Positions 32,784 through 42,044 of a stretch of 64,000 nucleotides of DNA are shown here, in pieces. The position numbers were made by a program, and so were the translations under genes. Position 1 is the first letter of the stretch; the number at the start of each line of letters is the position of its first letter. Below the pieces are notes generated by a model. That model was given only the letters and a program-made list of their open reading frames with translations, was not told where the DNA came from and ran no database searches. The DNA is from Pseudactinotalea sp. HY158. GTDB lineage: Bacteria; Actinomycetota; Actinomycetes; Actinomycetales; Beutenbergiaceae. Where the stretch lies: assembly GCF_009660225.1 (NCBI RefSeq), contig NZ_CP045920.1, positions 2,294,001 to 2,358,000 on the forward strand. The letters run 5' to 3'.

Positions 32784-34781
32784 TCAGGAGCCCTCGCGCA
32801 GCCGGGTGAGGGCGGCCCGCACGAGCGCAGGGTCGGTCGTGGGCCACAGCGGAGGCAGGGACGCCGCGAGGAAGCTGCCGTAGCGGGCGGTCGCGAGCCG
32901 CGGGTCCAGGACCGCCACGACGCCGCGGTCACCCACCCCCCGGATGAGCCGACCGGCCCCCTGGGCGAGCAGGAGGGCTGCGTGCGCGGCCGCCACCTGC
33001 ATGAAGCCGTTGCCGCCGCGGGCCTTGACGGCGTCGGAACGCGCCGACATGACCGGGTCGTCCGGCCGCGGGAACGGGATGCGGTCCATGAGCACGAGTC
33101 GGCACGTGTCCCCCGGCACGTCGACCCCCTGCCACAGGGTGAGCGTGCCGAAGAGGCAACTGGCGTCGTCCTCGATGAATCGACGCACGAGCGAGCCGAT
33201 GGAGTCCTCGCCCTGGACGAGGATCGGCACCTCGAGCCGTTCGCGCATGACCTCGGCCACGGCCTCGGCGGCCCGGCGCGAGGAGAACAGGCCGAGCGTG
33301 CGCCCGCCGGCCGCCGTGATCAGCTCGGCCACCTCGTCGAGGAGCTGGTCGCTCGGGCCCTCTCGCCCCGGTGGCGGCAGGTGCTTGGCCACGTAGACGA
33401 TGCCCTGGGCGCGGTAGTCGAACGGCGAGGCGACCTCGATTCCCTCGTAGTCGCCGGCGAGGCCGATCATGGCGGCCACCGGCTCGAACCGCCCGCCGAG
33501 GGTGAGAGTGGCGGAGGTGCACACGACCGCCTTCTCCCCGAGCAGCTCCCCCGCGATCCGCCCCGCGACCTCGAGCGGGGCGACCATGATCCGGGGAGCC
33601 TCGCCGGCCTGTCGGGGCGCCTCGCACCAGACCACATCACGGTTCTCGGCGATCGAGTCCGACAGGAGTCGGTCGGTCACCTCGGCGAGTTCGACGAGGG
33701 CGGAGCGGGCCATGAGCGTGCCACCCTGGTCGCCCTTCCCCGCGCCGCGACTCTCCCGCAACGCGGTGAGCACCTCGCGGGTGCCGGCGTCGATCGCGCG
33801 GGCCGCCGCGTTCACCTCGATCGGCAGCCCGCGGGGCCATCGGCCCGGCTGCGCGTGGGCCAGCGCCTCCCGCAGGGCCGCGGCCCCCTCGTCGAGGGCG
33901 GTCGTCGCCAGGCCCGCGTGTCGGCGCGCGAGCCGGGCGACCCGCTCGACCGCCGCTCCGGAGAGCTCGACCGTCGCCTGGGAGGTGACCCGGGACGGCA
34001 GTTCGTGCGCCTCGTCGATGATGAGCACATCGTGCTCCGGCAGGGCGCGCGGGGAGCCCGAGGCCGCGACCCCGAGCATGGCGTGGTTCGTGATCACGAC
34101 GTCGGCCTCCCGCGATCGCCTGCGCGCCGCCTCGGGGAAGCACTCGTCGAGGAGTGGGCACTTCTGACCGAGGCACTCGAGCGCGCTGATCGAGACCTGC
34201 CGCCAGGCCCGGTCGCTCACGCCCGCGGGCAGGTCGTCGCGATCCCCGGTCTCGCTCGTGGCGGCCCAGTCGCGCAGCCGGAGCACCTGGGCGGCGAGGC
34301 CGCTCCGCTCCCGGCCGCCCTCGCCCGGGTCCGACTCCCCGGCGGGCGGCGCATGGTCCTCCGCCCGCAGGCCCTCGCTCGAGAACAGCGCCTCCTCCTC
34401 ATCGGGGTAGCCGCCGGCGAGCTTGTGCTTGCACAGGTAGTTGTGCCATCCCTTGAGGAGCGCCACCTCGGGTGCGCGGCCGGCCGCGGCGGTGACGACC
34501 GGCTCGAGCCGCGGGAGGTCGACCCCGACGATCTGTCGTTGGAGCGCCAGGGTCGCCGTGGACACGACGGCCCGCTCCCCGGTCCGGATCGTGTGCAGCA
34601 GCGTCGGCAGCAGGTAGGCGATGGACTTCCCGGTGCCGGTGCCCGCCTGTACGAGCAGCCGGCCGCCCCCGGCGACGGCGGCCGAGACCGCCCGGGCCAT
34701 CTCGTGCTGGCCCTCCCGCCGGGATCCGGCCATCGCCGAGACGACGGAGTCGAGCACCTCGTCCACGTCTGCGCCACTCAC
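32784..34781 (-). CDS. DinG/XPD-type ATP-dependent DNA helicase
   Basis: Fe-S superfamily 2 helicase of the DinG group. GTG at 34781 follows GGGAGGATG; 665 residues. Walker A QAGTGTGKSIAYLLPTLL (Ser at 53), Fe-S cysteines Cys117, Cys203, Cys208 and Cys214 (HNYLCKHK; ECLGQKCPLLDECFPEA), DEAH box DVLIIDEAHELPSR (256-259) and C-terminal motifs GTLTLWQGVDVPGDTCRLVLMDRIPF and GRLIRGVGDRGVVAVLDPR. Probably resolves R-loops or repair intermediates. No LexA box is visible upstream, despite the din name of the family. Confidence 0.93.
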   Translation of the reverse strand: MSGADVDEVLDSVVSAMAGSRREGQHEMARAVSAAVAGGGRLLVQAGTGTGKSIAYLLPTLLHTIRTGERAVVSTATLALQRQIVGVDLPRLEPVVTAAAGRAPEVALLKGWHNYLCKHKLAGGYPDEEEALFSSEGLRAEDHAPPAGESDPGEGGRERSGLAAQVLRLRDWAATSETGDRDDLPAGVSDRAWRQVSISALECLGQKCPLLDECFPEAARRRSREADVVITNHAMLGVAASGSPRALPEHDVLIIDEAHELPSRVTSQATVELSGAAVERVARLARRHAGLATTALDEGAAALREALAHAQPGRWPRGLPIEVNAAARAIDAGTREVLTALRESRGAGKGDQGGTLMARSALVELAEVTDRLLSDSIAENRDVVWCEAPRQAGEAPRIMVAPLEVAGRIAGELLGEKAVVCTSATLTLGGRFEPVAAMIGLAGDYEGIEVASPFDYRAQGIVYVAKHLPPPGREGPSDQLLDEVAELITAAGGRTLGLFSSRRAAEAVAEVMRERLEVPILVQGEDSIGSLVRRFIEDDASCLFGTLTLWQGVDVPGDTCRLVLMDRIPFPRPDDPVMSARSDAVKARGGNGFMQVAAAHAALLLAQGAGRLIRGVGDRGVVAVLDPRLATARYGSFLAASLPPLWPTTDPALVRAALTRLREGS

Positions 34782-34866
34782 CCGCCCATCCTCCCAGGTT
34801 CGCGGTCGGCGCGAACGTGCGTCCACGGATCGTCCCCGCCGGGGGCCCAAGAGCGTTAGGATGTCC

Positions 34867-34881
34867 TGTTAACGATGTCAA
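34867..34881. promoter_or_regulatory. LacI-type operator in the lacI/dinG divergent region
   Basis: TGTTAACGATGTCAA, whose reverse complement TTGACATCGTTAACA matches the operator at the ABC transporter (41932) in 13 of 16 positions. It lies 66 bp before the LacI-type gene and indicates autoregulation. Confidence 0.6.
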
Positions 34882-34946
34882 TCGCTTGATTCCGGCCATC
34901 TCGCCACCTGGCTCCGGTCGGAGCACACCAGAAAGGATCGTCCGCC

Positions 34947-35993
34947 ATGACGACTGCCGGGCCCTCCCACTCACGTCGACGGGGCACGTCGCGGCCCACG
35001 ATGCACGATGTCGCTGCATTCGCGGGCGTGAGCCACAAGACGGTCTCCCGGGTAGTCAACGGTGATCCCTACGTCAGTGACGACATGCTAGCGCGCGTGA
35101 CCGCCGCGATCGATGCCGTCGGGTATCGCCGCAACGAGTTCGCGCGCCAGCTGCGCCAGGGCTCCACGAACACGATCTCGTTCGTCATGGAGGACGTCTC
35201 CGACCCGTTCTACTCGGTGGTCACCCGTGCCGCGGAGGAGGTCGCCGCGGCACGCGAGGTCTTCCTCGTCGCGGCCTCCTCCGAGGGGGATCCCGCCCGC
35301 GCCGTCGGGCTCGTCAACACCTTCAACGGCCGCCAGGTCGAGGGACAGCTCCTCACCCCGACCGAGGGCATCGAGTCGGAGGGGTTGGCGACCGAGCTGC
35401 GCATGGGCGCCCCGCTCGTGTTCATCGACCGGCCGGTGCGCGGGCTCGAGGCCGACACGGTGCTCGCCGACAACGCGGGCGGCACCCGCCTGGCCACCGA
35501 GCACCTCCTCGCCCACGGCCACCGGCGGATCGCCTACCTCGGCGACAACCCGTCCCTGTACACCGCGCGGGAGCGCGCCTCCGGCTACCGCGCCGCCCTC
35601 GAGGCCGCAGGCGCCGGCGTCGACGAGCGCCTCATCCACCTCGGCACCCCGAACGTGGCGGAGGTCGACGCCGTGCTGGCCCGGTTGCTCGACCTCGATC
35701 CGGCTCCCACGGCGCTCATCACGGGCAACAACCGGCTCACCCATGCCGCGCTCCGCACGGGCCGGCGGATCCTGCAGCGACTCGCACTCGTCGGGTTCGA
35801 CGACTTCGAGCTGGCCGACGTTCTCGACCCGCCCGTGACCGTCGTGGCGCAGGATGCGAGCGGGATGGGGCGCCGTGCGGCCGAGCTGCTCTTCGATCGG
35901 ATCGCGGGCGACTCGCGGCCGCCGGAGAACGTCACGCTGCCCGTGCGTCTCATCGAACGGGGTTCGGGCGAACGCCCCCCGGCGAGCGTCTAG
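34947..35993 (+). CDS. LacI family transcriptional regulator
   Basis: 348-residue sugar-responsive repressor. N-terminal HTH and hinge: TMHDVAAFAGVSHKTVSRVVNGDPYVSDDMLARV (about 18-51), followed by a periplasmic-binding-protein-like effector domain with FVMEDVSDPFYSVVTRAAEE, VFIDRPVRGLEADTVLADN, TEHLLAHGHRRIAYLGDNPS and VGFDDFELADVLDPPVTVV. RBS AAAGGATCG precedes the ATG. Operator similarity suggests control of itself and of the sugar ABC transporter 6 kb away. The inducer is unknown. Confidence 0.92.
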   Translation: MTTAGPSHSRRRGTSRPTMHDVAAFAGVSHKTVSRVVNGDPYVSDDMLARVTAAIDAVGYRRNEFARQLRQGSTNTISFVMEDVSDPFYSVVTRAAEEVAAAREVFLVAASSEGDPARAVGLVNTFNGRQVEGQLLTPTEGIESEGLATELRMGAPLVFIDRPVRGLEADTVLADNAGGTRLATEHLLAHGHRRIAYLGDNPSLYTARERASGYRAALEAAGAGVDERLIHLGTPNVAEVDAVLARLLDLDPAPTALITGNNRLTHAALRTGRRILQRLALVGFDDFELADVLDPPVTVVAQDASGMGRRAAELLFDRIAGDSRPPENVTLPVRLIERGSGERPPASV

Positions 35994-36020
35994 CCGCGTC
36001 GCCGGGGCGGCCCGCAGGCG

Positions 36021-37556
36021 TCAGGACGACGCCTGGGTCGCCTTCCGCAGATCGGTCGCCAGCGCCTCGTCGACCCGGGCGACGAGGTGGGTGCCCTCGG
36101 CGTCGTGCAGCTCGCTGAGCACCTCCCCGGTCGTGTACGCCCGGTGCACGAGGTCGCCCCGGTCGTAGGGCACGACGAGGTCGACCTCGATCCGCGGCCG
36201 CGGGAGGTCCGCGGCGATCCGCTCGCGCAGCTCCTCGATCCCGGCGCCCGTGGCCGCGGAGACGATGATCGCCCCGGGCTCGGCGGTGCGCAGTCGGGCC
36301 AGGGTCTCCGGTTCGGCGAGGTCGGCCTTGTTGAGCACCACGAGCTCCGGCAGGTCGGCGGTCCCGGGGATGTCGCGCAGCACGTCCCGGACGGAGACGA
36401 TCTGGCCCTCCGGGTCCGGGTGCGCCGCGTCGACCACGTGCACGACGACGTCGGAGAGGCCGACCTCCTCGAGCGTCGATCGGAACGCCTCGACCAGTTC
36501 GGTGGGCAGGCTCCGCACGAAGCCGACGGTGTCGGCGAGCGTGTACTCGCGCCCGTCGGGAGTGCGCGAGCGGCGCACCGTCGGATCGAGGGTCGCGAAC
36601 AGCGCGTTCTCCACGAGCACCCCGGCGCCGGTGAGGCGGTTGAGCAGGGAGGACTTTCCCGCGTTCGTGTAGCCGACGATCGCCGCCGAGGGCACGGCGC
36701 CCGCGCGCCGGTGCTGACGCTGGGTCTCCCGGGCCGGGGCCATCGCGGCGATCTCGTGGCGCAACTTGGACATCCGCGAGCGGATCCGTCGGCGATCGAG
36801 CTCGATCTTCGTCTCACCGGGGCCGCGGGAGCCGATCCCCTCGCCGCCGGCCGCGCGGCCGCCCGCCTGCCGCGACATCGATTCGCCCCAGCCGCGCAGC
36901 CGCGGCAGCAGGTACTCGAGCTGGGCGAGCTCGACCTGGGCCTTGCCCTCTCGGGACTTGGCGTGCTGGGCGAAGATGTCGAGGATGAGGGCGGTCCGGT
37001 CGATCACCTTGACCCGGACCACGTCCTCGAGCGCGCGCCGCTGGGAGGGAGCCAGCTCGGAGTCGACGATCACGGTGTCCGCCCCCGTCTCGCGCACGAT
37101 GTCGGCGAGTTCCCGGGACTTGCCCGAGCCGAGATAGGTGGCCGGGTCCGGATGCGGGCGCCGCTGCAGCACCCCGCCCCGCACGGTCGAGCCCGCGGTC
37201 TCGGCGAGCGCGGCGAGCTCCCGGAGCGAGACCTCGGCGGCCTCGGTCCGGCCGGAGGTGTAGATCCCGGCGAGGACGACCCGCTCGAGCCGCAGCTGCC
37301 TGTTCTCGACCTCGGTGACGTCCTCGAGCTCGGTCGAGAGCCCGCCGATCCGGCGGAGGGCCGCGCGTTCCTCGACGTCGAACTGGTCGCCGTCGTAGTC
37401 GGTGTGCTCGGCCGCCCGCTCCTGCAGGGCCGTTCCGGACCGGGCGAGGATCCGGGCGACCAGATCCTCGGCGCGCTGGTGGTCGCTCACCGGTGCCGGG
37501 CTGCCGGAGTGGTCGGCACGGGCGGTGGTGCCACGGTCGTGACCAGGTGCGGGCAT
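36021..37556 (-). CDS. hflX: Ribosome-associated GTPase HflX
   Basis: TRAFAC GTPase that splits stalled or hibernating ribosomes. ATG at 37556 after GAAGGATGAT; 511 residues. N-terminal HflX domain with GGVLQRRPHPDPATYLGSGKSRELADIV and VIVDSELAPSQRRALED, the Gly-rich GGRAAGGEGIGSRGPGETKIE linker, then G domain with GYTNAGKSSLLNRL (G1), DTVGFVRSLP (G3), VLNKADLA (G4) and SAATGAGIEEL (G5). The short C-terminal domain has VDLVVPYDRGDLV. Neighbourhood with miaA and the dapF locus is standard for actinobacteria. Confidence 0.96.
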   Translation of the reverse strand: MPAPGHDRGTTARADHSGSPAPVSDHQRAEDLVARILARSGTALQERAAEHTDYDGDQFDVEERAALRRIGGLSTELEDVTEVENRQLRLERVVLAGIYTSGRTEAAEVSLRELAALAETAGSTVRGGVLQRRPHPDPATYLGSGKSRELADIVRETGADTVIVDSELAPSQRRALEDVVRVKVIDRTALILDIFAQHAKSREGKAQVELAQLEYLLPRLRGWGESMSRQAGGRAAGGEGIGSRGPGETKIELDRRRIRSRMSKLRHEIAAMAPARETQRQHRRAGAVPSAAIVGYTNAGKSSLLNRLTGAGVLVENALFATLDPTVRRSRTPDGREYTLADTVGFVRSLPTELVEAFRSTLEEVGLSDVVVHVVDAAHPDPEGQIVSVRDVLRDIPGTADLPELVVLNKADLAEPETLARLRTAEPGAIIVSAATGAGIEELRERIAADLPRPRIEVDLVVPYDRGDLVHRAYTTGEVLSELHDAEGTHLVARVDEALATDLRKATQASS

Positions 37557-37576
37557 ATCATCCTTCGAGTGGGGTG

Positions 37577-37594
37577 GAGTGGTGTTCTCCACTC
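37577..37594. promoter_or_regulatory. Palindrome in the hflX/methyltransferase divergent region
   Basis: Perfect inverted repeat GAGTGG-N6-CCACTC, 20 bp upstream of the hflX ATG. Adjacent GTGG words at 37569, 37574 and 37579 give further symmetry. Candidate operator; factor unknown. Confidence 0.35.
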
Positions 37595-37654
37595 TCGCAC
37601 GCTCCAGGTCGCGGGCCAAGGTGATTTCGCTGCGAGCGCGCGCCCGCGCGGGCC

Positions 37655-37667
37655 TATCCTGTTCTGC
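37655..37667 (+). promoter_or_regulatory. Leaderless-type promoter of the methyltransferase gene
   Basis: TATCCT (37655-37660) ends seven nt before the GTG at 37668 and no ribosome-binding site is present. Confidence 0.5.
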
Positions 37668-38267
37668 GTGTCGCACTACTTCAGCTCAGAGCCCCCCGCC
37701 CGGTCGCGTGAACGCGAGGTGCGGGTGGTCCTGCGGGGGCGCCCGATGACGGCCGGCACCGCGGCGGGGGTGTTCTCGGGGGGCCGACTGGACCCCGGCA
37801 CGGCGGTCCTCCTCCGCGAGGTCCCGGACCCGCCGGCGAGCGGCCTCGGTGTGGACCTGGGCTGCGGGTGGGGGCCGATCGCGCTGGCGATGGCCGATGC
37901 CGCGCCGGGGCTGCGGGTCGTGGGGATCGACGTCAATCCCGCTGCACGGGCGTTGACGGAGGCGAACGCCCACCGCAACGGACTCGCGGTCGAGGCCCGC
38001 GCGCCCGAGGAGTTCGCCGGCCCCGCCCCGATCGACGTGCTCTGGTCGAACCCGCCGATCCGGGTGGGCAAGGCGGTCCTGCACGAGATGATGCGCACGT
38101 GGCTGCCCCGGCTCGCGCCCGCCGGCGAGGCCTACCTCGTGGTGAACAAGAACCTCGGCTCGGACTCGCTGCACCGCTGGCTCGAGCAGGAGCTGCCGGT
38201 GACGGTCGCGCGGGTCGCCAGCCACAAGGGCTTCCGGGTGTTGCGGGTGCGCCCGGCGCGCACCTGA
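37668..38267 (+). CDS. RsmC/MTS-type class I SAM methyltransferase
   Basis: 199-residue small-domain methyltransferase related to the C-terminal half of RsmC/RlmG and YbiN-like enzymes. Start GTG 37668: MSHYFSSEPPARSREREVRV, typical of actinobacterial members. SAM loop VDLGCGWGPIALAMA (about 64-78), VVGIDVNPAARALTEAN, and the catalytic N-P-P-[IF/Y] motif VLWSNPPIRVGKAVLHEMM (about 125-143), which points to amino-group methylation of a guanine in rRNA or DNA. Sits beside hflX and the dapF locus. Confidence 0.9.
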   Translation: MSHYFSSEPPARSREREVRVVLRGRPMTAGTAAGVFSGGRLDPGTAVLLREVPDPPASGLGVDLGCGWGPIALAMADAAPGLRVVGIDVNPAARALTEANAHRNGLAVEARAPEEFAGPAPIDVLWSNPPIRVGKAVLHEMMRTWLPRLAPAGEAYLVVNKNLGSDSLHRWLEQELPVTVARVASHKGFRVLRVRPART

Positions 38268-38345
38268 ACCGTCCCGATCCGGGCACCCTCCGGCGAGCGG
38301 GGGCCGGGCGGGCACGGGACGTCGGCCCGATCGGACCCGTTCAGG
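38263..38345. terminator. Long imperfect hairpin between convergent genes
   Basis: CCTGAAC (38263-38269) pairs with GTTCAGG (38339-38345), followed inward by GTCC/GGAC, GATC/GATC and GGGC/GCCC blocks with small bulges. It includes the stop codons of both genes. No T-run; a bidirectional terminator is likely but not certain. Confidence 0.4.
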
Positions 38346-39321
38346 CCTGCTGGACCGGTTGAGCCGGCTGGGCCTTCCATGCGATCGTGGCGGGGAAGAC
38401 GATCTCCTCGGCCACCTCGACCGACCGCGACGGGTGCACGATGACGCGCTGGGACCCGCCGGGGGTGAGCACGACCCACTCGGCAGCCGCCTCCGCACCG
38501 AGCCAGTGGCGCACGGCGACCGTGGCCGCCGCGGCGGCGTAGTCGTCGCCGAGCAGCTCCGCGCCGTCGGCGGTGGCGAGCCGGACCTGCGCCGCCCCGA
38601 TCCGCTCGGAGCCGGTCACCGCGCCGCCGGCGCCGATCACCTCGACGTCGCGCTCGCCGAGCGGGACCACGAACGCGAGGCTGCCGGTGCCGTCCGTGGC
38701 GGGCTCGACGCGGGTGGGTGCGCTCAGATCCAGGCCGGCGAGCTCGTCGGCGGACTCGAGGGCGACGATCGTGTGGGTGGCGCCCACGTCGAGTTGGAGA
38801 CCGGGCCGCGGCTCGTCGAGGCCGCTGACGGCGACGGTGGCGTTGAAGCCCTCGTCGAGGGTCTTGGTGCCGCCGAGGCCGCGCCAGGCGCCGACGGTGA
38901 TCCCGTACTGACCGTCCCGGTAGGTGACGTAGTGGCGGCCGGCGTCCGAGAGCAGGGCGATCGTGTCGCCCTCCCCCGCACTCACCTCACCGCTGGTGTG
39001 CAGGTAGGCGGCCGCGACGCGCAGCACGCCGGTCGAGACGACGGCGGGCCCCCCGCTCGGGGAGATGGCCGAGACGAACCAGGCCGGGCCGGACTTCCCG
39101 AGCACGGAGCTGAGCACGAGCCGGATGATGCCCGTGGCGCCGATCCCGCGCACCGGATCGGTCACGGCCCGCACCGAGGCGGCACTCAGCTCGCCGGTTC
39201 CGTCGCGGTCGCAGTGCACGAGATAGGCCCGGGCGGCGCCGTGGGCCTTCGTCAGGTCGATCATCGGGGCCCGCGCGGGCGCGGGGCCGGTCTCGTCGAT
39301 GAGGGTGGGATCGGTGCTCAT
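38341..39321 (-). CDS. DapF-like protein without catalytic cysteines (probable pseudoenzyme)
   Basis: 326 residues at the normal dapF position, overlapping the miaA stop by 4 nt. The fold of diaminopimelate epimerase is recognisable: DLTKAHGAARAYLVHCDRDG, PVRGIGATGIIRLVL, GVLRVAAAYLHTSGEV, QLDVGATHTIVAL and AAAATVAVRHWLG align with the family. But the substrate Asn region (GTxNDF) is GAARAY, the MCGNG motif with the first catalytic Cys is VSTGV, and ERGxGET...CGTG with the second Cys is replaced by ATADGAELLGDDYAAAA. Only one Cys exists, near the N-terminus. The enzyme should be inactive; a structural or regulatory role, or slow decay, is possible. Confidence 0.82.
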   Translation of the reverse strand: MSTDPTLIDETGPAPARAPMIDLTKAHGAARAYLVHCDRDGTGELSAASVRAVTDPVRGIGATGIIRLVLSSVLGKSGPAWFVSAISPSGGPAVVSTGVLRVAAAYLHTSGEVSAGEGDTIALLSDAGRHYVTYRDGQYGITVGAWRGLGGTKTLDEGFNATVAVSGLDEPRPGLQLDVGATHTIVALESADELAGLDLSAPTRVEPATDGTGSLAFVVPLGERDVEVIGAGGAVTGSERIGAAQVRLATADGAELLGDDYAAAAATVAVRHWLGAEAAAEWVVLTPGGSQRVIVHPSRSVEVAEEIVFPATIAWKAQPAQPVQQA

Positions 39322-40280
39322 GGGCAGAGCCTATGCGCTCGGCGGGCCAGGTCCGAACCGGGTTCGAGCCAGGTCACGCGCGGGTCCCGCCGGAACCACT
39401 TGAGCTGGCGGCGCGCCAGTTGCCGGGTGGCGAGGGCGACCTGGTCGCGCGCCTCCTCGACCCCGAGTTCGCCGCGGACGACGCCGATCGCCTGGGCGTA
39501 TCCGACCGCCCTCGCCGCGGTGGGTCCGCCGGCCAGGCCGCGGGCGAGCAGCTCCTCGGTCTCCTCGACCAGGCCGGCGGCGAACATCGCCCGCGTGCGC
39601 CGCCCGATCGCATCCTCGAGGTCGACGGCGGGCACGGCGATGCCGAGCTGAACCGCCTCGATCTCGTACGTATACGTCGGCAGCCGGGCCGAGAAGGGCT
39701 CCCCGGTCAGCTCGATCACCTCGAGCGCCCGCACGATGCGGCGGGTGTTGGCACGGTCGATCCGCTCGGCGGCGGCCGGGTCCGCCCGGGCCAGCTCGTC
39801 GTGGAGCAGGCCCGGACCGAGCTCGTCGGCGCGGGCCTGGATGCCGGCGCGCACGGCCTCGTCGGTGCCGGGAAAGGAGATGCGGTCGAGCAGCGCCCGC
39901 ACGTAGAGCCCGCTGCCGCCGACGACGATCGCTCGCCGCCCGGCGGCCGCGATCCTGCCCAGGTCCGCGCGGGCATGCCGCTGATACGCGGCCACGCTCG
40001 CCTCGTCGGTCACCTCGAGCACGTCGAGCTGGTGGTGGGCGATGCCCCGACGCTCGGAGGCCGGCACCTTGGCCGTGCCGATGTCCATCCCCCGGTAGAG
40101 CTGCATCGCATCCGCGTTGACGATCTCGCCGTCGAGCGACTCGGCCAGATCGAGCGCGAGGTCGGACTTGCCCGTCGCCGTCGGGCCGACGATCGCGACG
40201 ACGCCTCCGGCCGGCCGGATCGCGGGGGCTCCCGCCCGGCCCATCACCGGGCCATCACCGGGTCCATCACGGGCCGTCAC
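39318..40280 (-). CDS. miaA: tRNA dimethylallyltransferase MiaA
   Basis: Transfers dimethylallyl to A37 of tRNAs reading UNN codons. GTG at 40280 overlaps the miaB stop (GTGA) and gives 320 aa; ATG at 40244 is a possible later start, and both lie in a short CATCACCGGGC-rich repeat. Motifs: [20 protein letters not shown] (P-loop), [48 protein letters not shown] and the C-terminal [21 protein letters not shown]. Works with MiaB, encoded directly upstream. Confidence 0.95.
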   Translation of the reverse strand: MTARDGPGDGPVMGRAGAPAIRPAGGVVAIVGPTATGKSDLALDLAESLDGEIVNADAMQLYRGMDIGTAKVPASERRGIAHHQLDVLEVTDEASVAAYQRHARADLGRIAAAGRRAIVVGGSGLYVRALLDRISFPGTDEAVRAGIQARADELGPGLLHDELARADPAAAERIDRANTRRIVRALEVIELTGEPFSARLPTYTYEIEAVQLGIAVPAVDLEDAIGRRTRAMFAAGLVEETEELLARGLAGGPTAARAVGYAQAIGVVRGELGVEEARDQVALATRQLARRQLKWFRRDPRVTWLEPGSDLARRAHRLCP

Positions 40281-41872
40281 CGGGCCGGCGGGAGGGCGGG
40301 CATCCCGAGCCCGACGGGACGCGGCCCCGCGGGTTCCGCCTGTGCGGCCGCGACGGCGTGGCGGGCCCGCTCCCACGCGTCGCCCGCACGGGTGCGCCGC
40401 AGCGCGAACGTCCCTCCGGCCGGGCCGGAGTCCGCGATGAGGTGGTGGGGGGCCGCGTGGGTGATCGTGGCGGTGACGAGGTCCCCGGGGCGGGGGCGAC
40501 GGTCGGCGGGGAGGGCGGCGACGTCGGGGGGAAGCCCCACGTGCACGAGCCGGTTGTCGGGGGCGCGACCGGACACGCGCGCGGTCGCCGCGTCCTTGCG
40601 GCCGTCCGAATCGGCGAGCAGGACCTCGACCGTGCGGCCCACCTGGGCCGCGTTCTCCTCGCCCGAGATGCGCTCCTGCAGGGCGAGCAGCCGGCGGTAG
40701 CGGTCGGCGACGACGTCCGCGGGCACCTGATCGGGCATCGTCGCGGCCGGCGTGCCGGGGCGCGGGGAGTACTGGAAGGTGAAGGCGGAGGAGAACCGAG
40801 ACCGCTCGACCACCTCGAGGGTGGCCTGGAAGTCCTCCTCGGTCTCGCCCGGGAACCCGACGATCAGGTCGGTGGTGATGGCGGCGTCCGGGATGCGGGC
40901 GCGGACGCGGTCGAGGATGCCGAGAAACTTGGCCGAGCGGTACGACCGGCGCATCGCCCGCAGCACCCGGTCGGAACCGGACTGCAGGGGCATGTGCAGG
41001 GTCGGCATGACGGCCGGGGTCTCGGCCATCGCCTCGATCACGTCGTCCGTGAACGCCGCCGGGTGCGGGGAGGTGAAGCGGAGCCGCTCGAGGTGCTCGA
41101 TGCGGCCGCACGCGCGCAGCAGCTTCGCGAACGCCCCGCGGTCGCCGAAGCCGACGCCGTAGGAGTTGACGTTCTGGCCGAGCAGGGTGACCTCGATGGC
41201 CCCCTCGGCGACCACCGCCCCGACCTCGGCGAGCACGTCACCGGGCCGGCGGTCGCGCTCCTTGCCACGCAGGTGCGGCACGATGCAGAAGGCGCACGTG
41301 TTGTTGCAGCCGACGGAGATGGAGACCCAGGCCGAGAAGGCGCTGTCGCGTTTCGTGGGCAGCGTGGAGGGGAAGGTCTTGAGCGCCTCCTCGATCTCGA
41401 CCTGGGCCTCCTCGTTGTGCCGGGCCCGTTCGAGCAGCACCGGCAGGACGTCGATGTTGTGGGTGCCGAAGACGACGTCGACGTAGGGTGCGCGCTCGAC
41501 GATCCCGGCCCGATCCTGCTGCGCGAGGCAGCCACCGACGGCGATCTGGAAGCCCGGCCGGCGCTTCTTGATGGAGGCGAGCTGTCCCAGGTTGCCGTAG
41601 AGCCGGTCGGAGGCGTTCTCGCGCACCGCACAGGTGTTGATCACGACGACGTCGGCGCCGTCGACCTCGCCGAGGAGCGAGCCCGCACCCGCGGTCGGGG
41701 CCTCGACATAGCCGGCGTCGGTGAGCAGCCCCGCCATCCGCTCCGAGTCGTGCTCGTTCATCTGACACCCGAGGGTGCGCACGAGGTAGGTGCGGGGCCG
41801 GCCGCGGTCACCCGCCCCCTCGGCGGGGAGAGCGGCCGGGGAGTCGAGCGGCGGGGCTGCTGGAGAGGTCAC
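40277..41872 (-). CDS. miaB: tRNA methylthiotransferase MiaB
   Basis: Radical-SAM enzyme that adds the 2-methylthio group to i6A37. GTG at 41872 ([13 protein letters not shown]) is chosen; start uncertain because no good ribosome-binding site is seen. About 531 residues. N-terminal UPF0004 domain with Cys in [24 protein letters not shown] and VGGCLAQQ; radical-SAM cluster [26 protein letters not shown]; and a C-terminal TRAM domain from about 410 ([11 protein letters not shown]). A short Ala/Pro-rich tail follows. Diverges from the sugar ABC operon. Confidence 0.95.
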   Translation of the reverse strand: MTSPAAPPLDSPAALPAEGAGDRGRPRTYLVRTLGCQMNEHDSERMAGLLTDAGYVEAPTAGAGSLLGEVDGADVVVINTCAVRENASDRLYGNLGQLASIKKRRPGFQIAVGGCLAQQDRAGIVERAPYVDVVFGTHNIDVLPVLLERARHNEEAQVEIEEALKTFPSTLPTKRDSAFSAWVSISVGCNNTCAFCIVPHLRGKERDRRPGDVLAEVGAVVAEGAIEVTLLGQNVNSYGVGFGDRGAFAKLLRACGRIEHLERLRFTSPHPAAFTDDVIEAMAETPAVMPTLHMPLQSGSDRVLRAMRRSYRSAKFLGILDRVRARIPDAAITTDLIVGFPGETEEDFQATLEVVERSRFSSAFTFQYSPRPGTPAATMPDQVPADVVADRYRRLLALQERISGEENAAQVGRTVEVLLADSDGRKDAATARVSGRAPDNRLVHVGLPPDVAALPADRRPRPGDLVTATITHAAPHHLIADSGPAGGTFALRRTRAGDAWERARHAVAAAQAEPAGPRPVGLGMPALPPAR

Positions 41873-41931
41873 GGGAACCGATCGTACAAGCCGCGCGCGA
41901 CACGCTCCCGGAGTGAGGGGCCTCACACGCG

Positions 41932-41960
41932 TTGACAACGTTATCAAGGGGCCGTACCGT
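41932..41960 (+). promoter_or_regulatory. Sugar ABC operon promoter with LacI-type operator
   Basis: TTGACAACGTTATCAA (41932-41947) is a near-perfect 16-bp palindrome with central CG, typical for LacI-family operators. Its first six bases form a consensus -35 TTGACA, and 17 bp later TACCGT (41955-41960) is a possible -10. Repressor binding would cover the -35. Similar to the operator before the LacI-type gene. Confidence 0.65.
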
Positions 41961-42044
41961 GTGGCTCACACATCGACGCCGCCGCTCGATCCGCGCAACC
42001 TGGCCCCGATTCCCCCCATCGGGCACACCCGCACGGCCCCCAGC

